Notes under the pieces: model-generated
What the model saw: the letters and a program-made list of their open reading frames with translations, nothing else
The model's database searches: none
What the model was told of the DNA's origin: nothing
DNA from: Hymenobacter caeli
GTDB lineage: Bacteria > Bacteroidota > Bacteroidia > Cytophagales > Hymenobacteraceae
DNA length: 64,000 nt
Assembly: GCF_013294115.1 (NCBI RefSeq)
Contig: NZ_JABSNP010000002.1
Span: forward strand, 1 to 64,000
Reading direction: 5' to 3'
Position numbers and translations under genes: made by a program
In this document: positions 52,395 through 61,460 of the stretch, in pieces
Numbering within the stretch: the stretch's first letter is position 1
How the letters are laid out: each line of letters starts with the position of its first letter

Positions 52395-54329
52395 CTACTT
52401 TTTTAGCCCCAGCCGGTAGTGCAGGCGCAGGCTGATTTGGTGGTGCCGGCCAAAGTCGGTAGCGGCGGTGGGCTCCAGAATGAAACTGCTGTTGGCCAGG
52501 CGGATATTGGCCGCCGCGAAGCCCAGCGTGGAATTGACCGGGCGCTCGTCATTGGGACTATAAAGACCGGCAAAGGTGTTGCTGGTGGCGTCGGTGAAGG
52601 CCAGGCCGGCCACCACGGTACTCGCTCTGCTGGCCCCCAGCCCCGTGCCCAGGCCCACGCGGTAGAGCAGGTTGCCCACCCCGCCCGCGCCGTACCCAGC
52701 ATCGGCCTGGACGAACAGCCGCTGGCGGTTGCCTATCCACACCTGCACATCGGGCAAGGCCCGCTGGACCGTTAGCACCGAGTCGCCCCGCCGGGCCTGG
52801 TTGTTGAGCAAGTTGCCCGCATGGAAGCCGAGGTGATAGCCGAAGCCAATGCGCGCCCTCGGTTCGGTCGAGCCCTCCACGTAAGGGTTTATGTCGAAAA
52901 GATTGTAGTCGTGGGTGTAGGGCACAAAACTGGTTTGTAAAGGCCCGTCGCCGGGTGTTTGCGGGGCGGCCCCCACGTGGTCGGTGCCCGTCCAGGCCCC
53001 AAGCCCCGCAGTACTCACAAAGCCGCGTCCCCCGGGCCTGAGCTGCACGGCTACTTGCCCACCCACGGCCCGGTAGCTGTGCAAGTAACCGGTCCGTTGG
53101 GCGGTGGATGAGCCGCCCCCGCCCCCGCCGCAGCCCCCGCCGCTGGGGTAAGACGGGTAGTCAAAGTCCTGGTCAAAAGTCCCTTGCGACGCGCCCACCG
53201 AAAAGTCGATGAACCGCGCCGAATCCTGGCGCGGGGCCGGGGCCTGGCTCATCAGCACGAGCAGGGCCAGGGCCCCGGCGAAGGCCAGCCGGGGCTGCCC
53301 GCGCCACCCGGCCGCGGCCAGGGCCGGCCACCCGGCGGCCGCTTCGGCCAGCAGCAGGGCCCCCAGCGCCGCTTGCAGCACCCGAAACTCGGCCCCGGTG
53401 AGGGCGTGCGGGGCCAGGGCGGCCGTGAGAACCAACAGGGCCGCGGCCCCGGCCAGCTGCCGCGCCGGCTGCGGCGCATCGGGCGCAGCCGCCCGGGCCA
53501 CCGGAAAAACCGTGCCCCACCAGCACAGCAGCGCCGCGCCGGCCAGGTGCAGCAGCCCCGCCGCCAGCACGCCCCACTGGAGGGCCAGCAGCCGCACCCC
53601 GGCCAGCACCAGCGGCTGAGCCCCCAGGGTTTGGCTGGCCGGGTCGCGCCACTGACACAGTGCACCCCAGGCCAGCAGCAGGGCCCCCGTGCCCAGTAAG
53701 TAGCGCGTGCCGGCCGGCCAGGGGCGGCGGCGCGTGGCCCACGTGGCCCCGGCCAGCGCCAGGCACACGAGCAGGGCGTACAACTGCGTGGGCACCACCG
53801 GCAGCGCGTGCGGGGCCCCGGCGGGCAGCAGGCCCCGCGCCACCTGGGCGGCATAAGGCGCGGTGCCGGGCCCGAAGCTGATACCCAGGCCGCCGCCGCC
53901 CGCCCGCTCGCCCCAGCAGCAGCCCGCCGCCAGGCAGCCCAGGCACTGCACGGCCAGCCCCGCCGCCAGGGGCCCCACAAACGCGTCGAACGCCGCCCAG
54001 CCCAGGCCTAGCCAGCGCCGCAACGCCCACAGCGTCAGGCTACTGGCGGCAATGCCGCCCAGGGCCGAGCGTACCGGGTAGGCCCCCAGCGCCGCCCCGC
54101 CCCGCCACAGCGCCGGCCAGTCGGCCAGCGGCAGCACCACCAGCTTGCAGCCTACTACAAAGGCCAGCAGCGTGACCGCCTGCATCAGCAGCCAGGGGCG
54201 CAGCGCGAAGCCGCGCCGCCGGCCTTCCAGCAGCAGCAGTGCTTGGTACGTGGCCACGGCCAGCAGGTAGCAGGCGGTGTAGTGGCCGGGCCGAAAAACG
54301 GCGGGCAGCTCGAAGGTAAAAGCGGGCAT
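52395..54329 (-). CDS. Lgt-like membrane protein fused to a C-terminal beta-rich domain
   Basis: 644 residues from ATG 54329 (MPAFTFELPAVFRPGHYTAC). Residues 1 to about 250 resemble the prolipoprotein diacylglyceryl transferase superfamily: LGGIAASSLTLWALRRW, GCLAAGCCWGERAGGGGLG at the place of the Lgt GRxxNFxNGE motif, and VVPTQLYALL. More hydrophobic segments follow to about 390. Residues about 395-644 have no membrane helices. They contain GGGCGGGGGGSS and alternating strands ending RLHYRLGLKK, like an outer-membrane or surface beta domain. Canonical Lgt catalytic Arg and Asn are absent. Confidence 0.75.
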   Translation of the reverse strand: MPAFTFELPAVFRPGHYTACYLLAVATYQALLLLEGRRRGFALRPWLLMQAVTLLAFVVGCKLVVLPLADWPALWRGGAALGAYPVRSALGGIAASSLTLWALRRWLGLGWAAFDAFVGPLAAGLAVQCLGCLAAGCCWGERAGGGGLGISFGPGTAPYAAQVARGLLPAGAPHALPVVPTQLYALLVCLALAGATWATRRRPWPAGTRYLLGTGALLLAWGALCQWRDPASQTLGAQPLVLAGVRLLALQWGVLAAGLLHLAGAALLCWWGTVFPVARAAAPDAPQPARQLAGAAALLVLTAALAPHALTGAEFRVLQAALGALLLAEAAAGWPALAAAGWRGQPRLAFAGALALLVLMSQAPAPRQDSARFIDFSVGASQGTFDQDFDYPSYPSGGGCGGGGGGSSTAQRTGYLHSYRAVGGQVAVQLRPGGRGFVSTAGLGAWTGTDHVGAAPQTPGDGPLQTSFVPYTHDYNLFDINPYVEGSTEPRARIGFGYHLGFHAGNLLNNQARRGDSVLTVQRALPDVQVWIGNRQRLFVQADAGYGAGGVGNLLYRVGLGTGLGASRASTVVAGLAFTDATSNTFAGLYSPNDERPVNSTLGFAAANIRLANSSFILEPTAATDFGRHHQISLRLHYRLGLKK

Positions 54330-54642
54330 GGGACGAAAATGAGGAATGGAAGGCGCTGAAAGGTAGCGTCCACCATTTCGCAAAGTCAACCCAAAAAGTG
54401 CAATTAGCAGACCCGATAATGGGCTGATTTCAGTAAACAAAATGCTGACTAGTAAAATATTGCACGATAAAAATCAGACTTTAAAATTTGATGAATCTGA
54501 CCCTGATAGGGCCCGGTGAAGGATGCCTTCGGCGCTGCCGGGGCCTACTTTACACGTCTGTTTAGATTTATTCTTAATAAACCTTGCCGGTTGGAATACC
54601 TCCCCGTACTTTTGCGGTTGTTTAGAACAAGTATAAATAGTC
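54330..54642. other. divergent region upstream of the iron-locus receptor
   Basis: 313 bases, AT-rich in its left part. An imperfect inverted repeat gttta (54560-54564)...taaac (54578-54582), around gatttattctta, directly abuts the -33 TTG of the receptor promoter and could be an iron-regulator site. No gene was seen. Confidence 0.5.
54584..54614 (+). promoter_or_regulatory. promoter of the TonB receptor
   Basis: TTG (54584-54586), 20 bases, then TACTTTTG (54607-54614): both Bacteroidota promoter elements with good spacing. The ATG follows 28 bases later. Confidence 0.7.
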
Positions 54643-56832
54643 ATGCGCCTTTCGTTACCCTTCGCCCTCGCTTTGACCGCCGCAGCGGGCCCCGCGCTGG
54701 CCCAGCAGCCGGCCCCCGCCCCCCAGCGCCTCGACGAGGTGCGGGTGCTGGGCCTGAACTCCAAAAATGGCCTCGGCAACCTCGGGCAGGTGAACGGGGC
54801 GGTGATTTACGCCGGCAAGAAAACCGAGGTGCTGGTGCTCGACTCCCTCGACGCCAACGTGGCCCAGAACAACCCGCGCCAGATTCTGGGGCGCATCCCG
54901 GGGGCCAACTTCTCCGAAACCGAGGGCGCCGGCTTCCCCTCCAACGGCTTCGGCCTGCGGGGCCTCAACCCCGTGCAGAGCATCGAGATGAACGTGCGCC
55001 AGAACGGCTACAACATCACGGCCGACCTCTACGGCTACCCCGAAACCTACTACCAGCCCGCCATGGAGGCCGTGGAGCGGGTGGAGGTGACGCGCGGCGC
55101 GGCCTCGCTCCAGTTCGGGCCCCAGTTTGGCGGGGTGGTGAACTACGTGATGCGCCGGGGCCCCGAGGACAAGAAATTCGAGCTGAACCTGCGCCAGACC
55201 GGCGGCTCGTTTGGCCTGGCCAACACGTTCACGAGCGTGGGCGGGCAAGTCGGTAAGCTCAACTACTACGCCTACGGCCAGTACCGCCGCCAGGAAGGCT
55301 GGCGGCCCAACTCGGCCGTGAGCCAGGTGTCGGCCTTCGGTGGCTTGCAGTACCAGGCCACCGGCAAGCTGAAAATCGGCCTCGAATACTCGCTGCTGCG
55401 CAACAAGATTCAGATGCCCGGGGGCCTCACCGATTCGCTCTTCTACGCCAACCCGCGCCAGAGCACCCGGGCCCGCAACTGGCTCGACAGCCCCTGGAAC
55501 ATCCTGACCCTCACGGCCGATTACCGCCTGTCGGACCGTACGCTGGTGACCTTCAAGGCCGCGGGCAACCTAAGCGCCCGCCGCCTCGTCTGGCGCAACG
55601 AGGACGGCGGGGCCGCCGCCCTGGATACCATTGACCGGGCCACGGGCCAGTACGTGCCGCGCGAGGTGGAGAACGAGCAGTTCCGCAGCATTACCAACGA
55701 GCTGCGGGTGCGCACGGACTACAACTTTTTGGGCCGCACCAGCACGGTGGCCTACGGGGCCCGCTACTTTGCCGGGCGCATGCACCGGCAGGGCGGGGGC
55801 CCCGGCTCGACGGGCTCCGATTTCGACCTGGGCCTGTACGGCGGCGGCTACGAGTACGACTTCGCGTTCCGCACCCAAAACTTCGCGCCCTTTGCCGAAA
55901 CCGTGCTGCGCTTCACCGATAAATTCTCCGTTACGCCGGGCGTGCGCTACGAGTTCATCAGCTCCAAAGCCACCGGCTACCAGGTGCAGGACGACGGCCT
56001 GGCCCAGTACACGAACGAGCTGCGCTACCGCTCGTTCGTGCTCTTTGGGGCGGGGGCCCAGTACCAGGCCACCGAAAGCACGGCTTTCTACGCCAACGTG
56101 TCGCAGGCCTACCGGCCGGTGGATTACTCGGCCTTGCAGCCGTTCGGCGTCACCTCCAAAATCGACCCCAAGCTAAAGGACAGCAACGGCTACAACGCCG
56201 ACCTGGGCTACCGCGGCACCGTGGGCCAGTGGCTGAACTTCGACGTGGGCGGCTTTTTCCTGCGCTACAACCGCCGCATTGGCACCATCGGCCTGACCGA
56301 CCCGGTGACCGGCAACGACTACGCCCTGCGCACCAACGTGGCCGACTCGGAGCACAAAGGGGCCGAAACCTACGTGGAAATCAGCCCCTTGAAGCTGCTG
56401 CAAACCGACAGCCGCCACCGCCTCAGCCTCTTCAACTCGTTTGCCTACGTGGACGCCCGCTACGTGAGCAGCGAGTTCAAGGGCAACCGGGTGGAGTACG
56501 CGCCCCGCACCATCGAGCGCGTGGGCCTTACCTACGGCTACGGCCCGGCCAGCATCACCGGCCAGTTCAGCCGCACCGGCGACTCGTTTGGGGAGGCCAA
56601 CAACCTCGTGGCGCCCAGCAACGACGACCCGCTGCGGGGCCTCGTGCCGGCCTACTCGGTCTGGGACGTGTCGGGCACCTACCGCTTCCCCAACCGCATC
56701 GAATTGAAGGCCGGCGTGAACAACCTTACCGACGCCCGCTACTTCACCCGCCGCACCGACGAGTACCCCGGGCCCGGCATCATCCCCAGCATCGGCCGCT
56801 CGTTCTACGCCACGCTGGCCGCCCGGTTTTAG
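54643..56832 (+). CDS. TonB-dependent receptor of the iron locus (FecA-like)
   Basis: 729 residues. Signal peptide MRLSLPFALALTAAAGPALA. The plug spans about 30-170: LDEVRVLGLNSKNG, NPRQILGRIPGANFSE, GFGLRGLNPVQSIEMN, VERVEVTRGAASLQFGPQFG. The barrel ends ...RSFYATLAARF with the terminal Phe needed for outer-membrane assembly. It is first in a group with an imelysin lipoprotein and a di-heme protein, which suggests iron or ferric chelate uptake. Confidence 0.9.
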   Translation: MRLSLPFALALTAAAGPALAQQPAPAPQRLDEVRVLGLNSKNGLGNLGQVNGAVIYAGKKTEVLVLDSLDANVAQNNPRQILGRIPGANFSETEGAGFPSNGFGLRGLNPVQSIEMNVRQNGYNITADLYGYPETYYQPAMEAVERVEVTRGAASLQFGPQFGGVVNYVMRRGPEDKKFELNLRQTGGSFGLANTFTSVGGQVGKLNYYAYGQYRRQEGWRPNSAVSQVSAFGGLQYQATGKLKIGLEYSLLRNKIQMPGGLTDSLFYANPRQSTRARNWLDSPWNILTLTADYRLSDRTLVTFKAAGNLSARRLVWRNEDGGAAALDTIDRATGQYVPREVENEQFRSITNELRVRTDYNFLGRTSTVAYGARYFAGRMHRQGGGPGSTGSDFDLGLYGGGYEYDFAFRTQNFAPFAETVLRFTDKFSVTPGVRYEFISSKATGYQVQDDGLAQYTNELRYRSFVLFGAGAQYQATESTAFYANVSQAYRPVDYSALQPFGVTSKIDPKLKDSNGYNADLGYRGTVGQWLNFDVGGFFLRYNRRIGTIGLTDPVTGNDYALRTNVADSEHKGAETYVEISPLKLLQTDSRHRLSLFNSFAYVDARYVSSEFKGNRVEYAPRTIERVGLTYGYGPASITGQFSRTGDSFGEANNLVAPSNDDPLRGLVPAYSVWDVSGTYRFPNRIELKAGVNNLTDARYFTRRTDEYPGPGIIPSIGRSFYATLAARF

Positions 56833-56849
56833 GGCCTGGTTGCTGGGCC

Positions 56850-56946
56850 GTCATGCTGAGCCTGTCGAAGCATCTCTCCCGCAGCAGTAAATAAACCGAT
56901 TGGATTAGTTGAGCAGTAGAGATGCTTCGACTGCGCTCAGCATGAC
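56850..56946. repeat. 'gtcatgctgagc...gatgcttcgac' palindromic element
   Basis: Left arm 56850-56877 (gtcatgctgagcctgtcgaa, then gcatctct) and right arm 56918-56946 (agagatgcttcgactgcgct, then cagcatgac) form a long imperfect inverted repeat with a 40-base loop. It looks like a REP/MITE-type element between the receptor and imelysin genes. A degenerate half is at 43821-43861. Confidence 0.85.
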
Positions 56947-56986
56947 CGCTTTTAGCTTATTAAAGTAGCGAACACCAAGCACCACC

Positions 56987-58054
56987 ATGAAACTATCCAT
57001 CCTCGCGCTGGGGGCCCTGCTGCTCGCCGGCTGCAACAAGGAAATTATCGACCCGCAGAACACCGCCATTGGTTCGCCCGGCTACAACGCCGCCGGGCTG
57101 CTCGCCAACACGGCCAATACCGTGATGGTGGCCAACTACCGCGACCTCGACCAGCAGGCCGCCGCCCTGCAAACGGCCGTGGGGGCCCTGGCCGCCGCGC
57201 CCACGGCTGCCACCCTCGACGCCGCCCGCCAGGCCTACCGCGACGCCCGCCTGCCCTGGGAAAACACGGAGGCCTTCGCCTTCGGGCCCGTCAGCACCCT
57301 GGGCCTCGACGCCGTGCTGGACACCTGGCCCCTGAACCGCGTGGACCTGGCCACCCTGCTCGCCAGCGCCGACCCGCTGACCCCCGCCAGCCTGGCCCGG
57401 CTCGACGGCGGCCTCCAGGGCTACCACCCCGTCGAGTTCCTGCTTTTTGGGAAAGACGCCGGCAAGGCCCTGGCCGATTTTACGCCCCGCGAGTACCAGT
57501 TCCTGGCGGCTTCGGCCCAAAACCTGAAGGCCAACACCGCCCGGCTGCTGAATGCCTGGGTGCCGGGCGGCGGCAACTTCGCCGCCACGCTGGCCACCGC
57601 CGGCCCCGGCAACGCCGTGTACCCCAAGCAGAAGCAGGCCGTGCAGGAGCTGCTCGATGGCCTGACGGGCCCCGCCGATGAGCTGACGAACAGCAAAATC
57701 GAAACTCCACTGGCCAAGCAAAGCACTGAGTACGAGGAGGCCGAGTACAGCCAAAACTCCAAGGCCGAGTTCACGGCCAACCTCGCCGGCATCGAGAACA
57801 TCTACAACGGCCGCTACGGCTCGGCCGGCACCGGCGCGGGCTTTGGGGCCCTGGTGGTGGCCCGCAACCCCACGCTCGACGCCCGCTTCCGTCAGGAAGT
57901 AGCCGACGCCAAAGCGGCCATCAACGCCCTGCCCGGCCGCTTCGACCAGGCCATCATCCAAAACCCCGCCGCCGTGCGCGCCGCCCAAGCCAAAGTGCGC
58001 ACCGTGCTGAACACCCTGCAAAACGACTGCGCCCCACTGGTGAACGCGCTGTAA
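56987..58054 (+). CDS. imelysin-family lipoprotein
   Basis: 355 residues. Lipoprotein signal MKLSILALGALLLAGC, cysteine at 16. Imelysin/EfeO-like helical domain with PWENTEAFAFGPVSTLGLD and the family motif G-x-H-x-x-E at G145-Y-H147-P-V-E150. Imelysin proteins act in iron uptake as periplasmic metal-binding components. It lies between the TonB receptor and the di-heme protein in the same direction. Confidence 0.92.
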   Translation: MKLSILALGALLLAGCNKEIIDPQNTAIGSPGYNAAGLLANTANTVMVANYRDLDQQAAALQTAVGALAAAPTAATLDAARQAYRDARLPWENTEAFAFGPVSTLGLDAVLDTWPLNRVDLATLLASADPLTPASLARLDGGLQGYHPVEFLLFGKDAGKALADFTPREYQFLAASAQNLKANTARLLNAWVPGGGNFAATLATAGPGNAVYPKQKQAVQELLDGLTGPADELTNSKIETPLAKQSTEYEEAEYSQNSKAEFTANLAGIENIYNGRYGSAGTGAGFGALVVARNPTLDARFRQEVADAKAAINALPGRFDQAIIQNPAAVRAAQAKVRTVLNTLQNDCAPLVNAL

Positions 58055-58242
58055 AGCTGGCCGCCAGGCCGACCCGGGCTGCCGGCGTTGTAGCCGGCTG
58101 CCCGGTAATCGCCAGGGCCCCTGGGTTAATTAATACCCATTAGGGGCCCCAGAAAGCCCACACAACGCCGCAACGATTAGCGGGCGGCCGGGCTACAACC
58201 CCGGCCGCCCGCCCCGCCTGCCAACTGATAAACCCACCAATT

Positions 58243-59652
58243 ATGCTTGCTCCGCGTTTCTGGTTATTCTCAGCCGCTGCCGCCACCCTGGCCCTCACCG
58301 GCTGCTCCAAATCGGCCGACGAAGCCGCCGCGCCCACCGTCGCCGCCACGGACCCCACCACGGCCGGCGGCGCGGCCACCGTGGCCAGCGCCACCAGTAA
58401 TGCCTACTCGCTGCCCGCCCCCAACCTAAGCGCGGCCTCGTTGCAGCTGCACCTGGCCGGCGACCAGAATTTCGAGCGGCGCTTCGTGACGGGCACCAGC
58501 GCGGCGGTGGGCGGCGGCCTGGGGCCCCTGTTCATCAACGCCAACTGCACCGCTTGCCACGTGCGCGACGGCCGCGGCATGGCCCCGGCCAGCCCCACCG
58601 ACGCCGTGCAGATGCTCTTCCGCCTCAGCCTGCCCGGCCAGGACGCGCACGGCGGCCCGCTGCCCGTGCCCGGCTTCGGCGACCAGCTCCAGAACCGCGC
58701 CATCGTGGGCACCGCGCCCGAAGGCCAGCTCAGCATTAAGTACGTAGAGCAGCTGCGGGCCCTGGCCGACGGCACCTCGGTGGCGCTGCGCCAGCCCACC
58801 TACGGCATCGACGAGCCGTATATGCCGCTGCCGGCCGGGGTGCTGATTTCGGCCCGGGTGGCCCCGCCGGTGTTCGGCCTGGGCCTGCTGGAATCGGTGG
58901 CCGAGGCCGATATTTTGGCCTTGGCCGACGAGAACGACGCCAACGGCGACGGCATCTCGGGCCGCCCCAACTACGCCTGGGACGTGGCCAGCCAGACCAC
59001 CAAGCTCGGCCGCTTCGGCTGGAAAGCCAACCAGACCAGCCTGCGCCAGCAGGTGGCCGCCGCCTACAACGGCGACATGGGCATCACCAGCAGCCTGTTT
59101 CCGCTGGAGCCCGCCGCCGGCCAGACCCAGGCCGGCAACGCGGCCCCCGGCAGCAGCGCAGTGGTCGATTTGCCCGACGACGAGCTGGCCAGCACCAGCT
59201 TCTACGTGCGCACGCTGGGCGTGCCCGCCCGCCGCGACGTCGCCCAAACCCAGGTGAAGCTGGGCAAAACGCTGTTCGTCAGCGCCAAGTGCGCCGCCTG
59301 CCACGTGCCCACGCTGCGCACCAGCGCCCAGGCCGGCCTGCCCGCCGAAATGGCCGGCCAGAACATCTACCCCTACACCGACCTGCTGCTCCACGACATG
59401 GGCCCCGGCCTGGCCGATAACCGCTCCGACTTCCGGGCCACCGGCCAGGAGTGGCGCACGCCCCCGCTTTGGGGCCTGGGCCTGAGCGCCACCGTGAACG
59501 GCACCACCACCTTCCTGCACGACGGCCGCGCCCGCTCCCTCACCGAGGCCATCCTCTGGCACGGCGGCGAAGCCCAGCCATCGGCCGATGCCGTCACCAA
59601 AATGAGCACCGCCGACCGCACCGCCCTGCTGGCGTTTTTGCAGTCGCTGTAA
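58243..59652 (+). CDS. di-heme oxidoreductase family lipoprotein (DUF1111)
   Basis: 469 residues. Lipobox LALTGC, cysteine about 21. Two heme c sites: C102-x-x-C105-H106 (NCTACHVRDGRG) and C350-x-x-C353-H354 (KCAACHVPTLRT). The C-terminal region has DLLLHDMGPGLADNR and LHDGRARSLTEAILWHGGEA with conserved His. Family members were called thiol oxidoreductases and occur beside imelysins. A role in oxidising or reducing iron at the cell surface is likely. Third gene of the iron group. Confidence 0.93.
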   Translation: MLAPRFWLFSAAAATLALTGCSKSADEAAAPTVAATDPTTAGGAATVASATSNAYSLPAPNLSAASLQLHLAGDQNFERRFVTGTSAAVGGGLGPLFINANCTACHVRDGRGMAPASPTDAVQMLFRLSLPGQDAHGGPLPVPGFGDQLQNRAIVGTAPEGQLSIKYVEQLRALADGTSVALRQPTYGIDEPYMPLPAGVLISARVAPPVFGLGLLESVAEADILALADENDANGDGISGRPNYAWDVASQTTKLGRFGWKANQTSLRQQVAAAYNGDMGITSSLFPLEPAAGQTQAGNAAPGSSAVVDLPDDELASTSFYVRTLGVPARRDVAQTQVKLGKTLFVSAKCAACHVPTLRTSAQAGLPAEMAGQNIYPYTDLLLHDMGPGLADNRSDFRATGQEWRTPPLWGLGLSATVNGTTTFLHDGRARSLTEAILWHGGEAQPSADAVTKMSTADRTALLAFLQSL

Positions 59653-59667
59653 AGAAGGACATGGGAA

Positions 59668-59793
59668 AGCGCCTCACCCCCCAGCCCCCTCTCCGAAAAG
59701 GAGAGGGGGTGCGTTCAATAAGCGGTTAACCAGCAGCTATCAGTTCCGTCTCCCCCTCTCCTTTTCGGAGAGGGGGCCGGGGGGTGAGGCGCT
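59668..59793. repeat. GC-rich palindromic repeat, copy 3
   Basis: The outer arms agcgcctcacc (59668...) and ggtgaggcgct (...59793) are complementary. Each half carries CCCCCTCTCC-gaaaa-GGAGAGGGGG. Centre gtgcgttcaataagcgg. It lies between the convergent di-heme and SDR genes. Confidence 0.88.
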
Positions 59794-59801
59794 CCCCCGG
59801 G

Positions 59802-61298
59802 TCATTTAGCAGCTTCCAGTTCTTGGGTCGCCCCATCTTCCCCAAATTCCAGCAGGTTCTTCACCATGCCCTTGAAGATGATGCCGTGGAAGGGCAGCAC
59901 CGAGTACCAGTACAGGCGGCCGGCCAGGCCCTGGGGGCGGTAGGCGGCCAGCTGCTCCAGGGCGTGGGTGCCGTCGGCGTTGTCCACGATGCGGAACTGG
60001 AGCCAGGCCTCGCCGGGCAGGCGCATCTCGGCGTAGAGCAGCAGGCGCCGGGTGGCGCGGTCGGCCACCAGCACCCGCCAGAAGTCGAGCGGGTCGCCGG
60101 CCCGCAGGCGGCTGGGCGAGCGGCGGCCCCGGCGCAGGCCCACGCCGCCTACCAGCTTGTCCATCAGGCCCCGGATGCGCCAGAGCCAGTCGGTTTTGTA
60201 CCAGCCCCGCTCGCCGCCGATGCGCCAGATGTTGTCGAGCACCTCGGCCACGGGCCGCGTGAACGAGCGGATTTGCCGGTCGAAAAACATCCCGTTTTTG
60301 GGGATTTGGATGGCGTCCATGTAGTTCTGGCGCAGGGTGCCGCTGCTCATGGCGTCGCTCCAGCTGCTCACCACCTCGTTCTGCTCGATGCGCTGAAAGG
60401 CCAGGGCCAGGGCCTCGCGGTAGCTCATGCACGGGTGCGGCACCACGCGGGCAATGCTGCGCGCCGGGTCGGCCACGGTGTCGTTCTTCAGGCTTTCGAC
60501 CAGGCTTTGGGCCAGGGAAAACGAAGTGCTGGTGACCAAATATAGCCACCACGACGAGAGCCGCGGCGTGAGCACGGGCACCGTCACAATCCAGCGCTTG
60601 TAGCGGCGCTGGGCGGCCAGGCCCAGCAGCATCTCCTTGTAGGTCAGGATGTCGGGGCCCCCCAGGTCGAAGCTCTGGCCCAGGCAGGCGGGGTTATCAA
60701 GCACGGCGGTGAGGTAAAACATCACGTCGCGAATGCCCAGCGGCTGGCAGCGCGAGTTCAGCCAGCGCGGCGTCACCATCACCGGCAGCTTCTCCACGAT
60801 GTCGCGGATAATCTCGAACGACGCCGAGCCCGACCCGATGATGATGCTGGCCCGCAGCACCGTGAGCTGCGCCTTGGCGGCCCGGCCCAGCACGTCTTCC
60901 ACGGCGCTGCGCGAGCGCAAGTGCACGCTCAGGTCGTGGTCGTTGGCGATGCCGGAGAGGTAGATGACCTGCCGGGCCCCGGTGCGGTCGAGGTACTGCG
61001 CGAAGTGCCGGGCCGAGTCCTGCTCCAGCTGAAAAAAGTCCTGGCCGTGCCCGCTCATCGAGTGCACCAGGTAGTAGGCCGCGTCGATGTCCAGGGGCAG
61101 GTCGGCCAGCGACTCGGGCCGCAGCAGGTCGCCCGCGGCCACGCTCACCTGGGCGCGCAGGGCCTCGGGCAGCGTGTCGGGCAGGGCAAAGCGGCGCGGG
61201 TCGCGCACGAGGCACACCACCTCGTGGCCGTCGGCCACCAGCCCGGGCAGCAGGCGCTGGCCAATGTAGCCGGTGGCCCCGGTGAGCAGGATTTTCAT
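59802..61298 (-). CDS. SDR-family NAD(P)-binding protein with DUF2867 domain
   Basis: 498 residues. N-terminal Rossmann motif LLTGATGYIGQRLL (4-17), atypical SDR similar to NDUFA9/isoflavone-reductase-like proteins, with AYYLVHSMSG and YLSGIANDHDLSVHLRSR. From about 330 a DUF2867 domain (DPLDFWRVLVADRATRRLLL, GEAWLQFRIVD, FHGIIFKGMVKNLLE). This two-domain protein is widespread in Bacteroidota; the substrate is unknown. Confidence 0.92.
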   Translation of the reverse strand: MKILLTGATGYIGQRLLPGLVADGHEVVCLVRDPRRFALPDTLPEALRAQVSVAAGDLLRPESLADLPLDIDAAYYLVHSMSGHGQDFFQLEQDSARHFAQYLDRTGARQVIYLSGIANDHDLSVHLRSRSAVEDVLGRAAKAQLTVLRASIIIGSGSASFEIIRDIVEKLPVMVTPRWLNSRCQPLGIRDVMFYLTAVLDNPACLGQSFDLGGPDILTYKEMLLGLAAQRRYKRWIVTVPVLTPRLSSWWLYLVTSTSFSLAQSLVESLKNDTVADPARSIARVVPHPCMSYREALALAFQRIEQNEVVSSWSDAMSSGTLRQNYMDAIQIPKNGMFFDRQIRSFTRPVAEVLDNIWRIGGERGWYKTDWLWRIRGLMDKLVGGVGLRRGRRSPSRLRAGDPLDFWRVLVADRATRRLLLYAEMRLPGEAWLQFRIVDNADGTHALEQLAAYRPQGLAGRLYWYSVLPFHGIIFKGMVKNLLEFGEDGATQELEAAK

Positions 61299-61447
61299 GG
61301 GCTGGGCGGAAACCAGGTAGCGGGAAGCAACTTGCGCGGGCAGAGGCCGGGCCTCCGCATTTAAGAACGTAAGAATGACCGACTTGTTTTGAACCCGCCC
61401 GCCCCGCCAGGCCGCGCCGGGCCCCGCGCCTCATCGCCGGAAAAAAG

Positions 61448-61455
61448 TACCTTTG
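61448..61455 (+). promoter_or_regulatory. -7 box immediately before the DUF2911 gene
   Basis: TACCTTTG ends 5 bases before ATG 61461. A start site at the usual distance would fall on or next to the ATG, giving a leaderless or nearly leaderless mRNA. Confidence 0.55.
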
Positions 61456-61460
61456 CCGCC

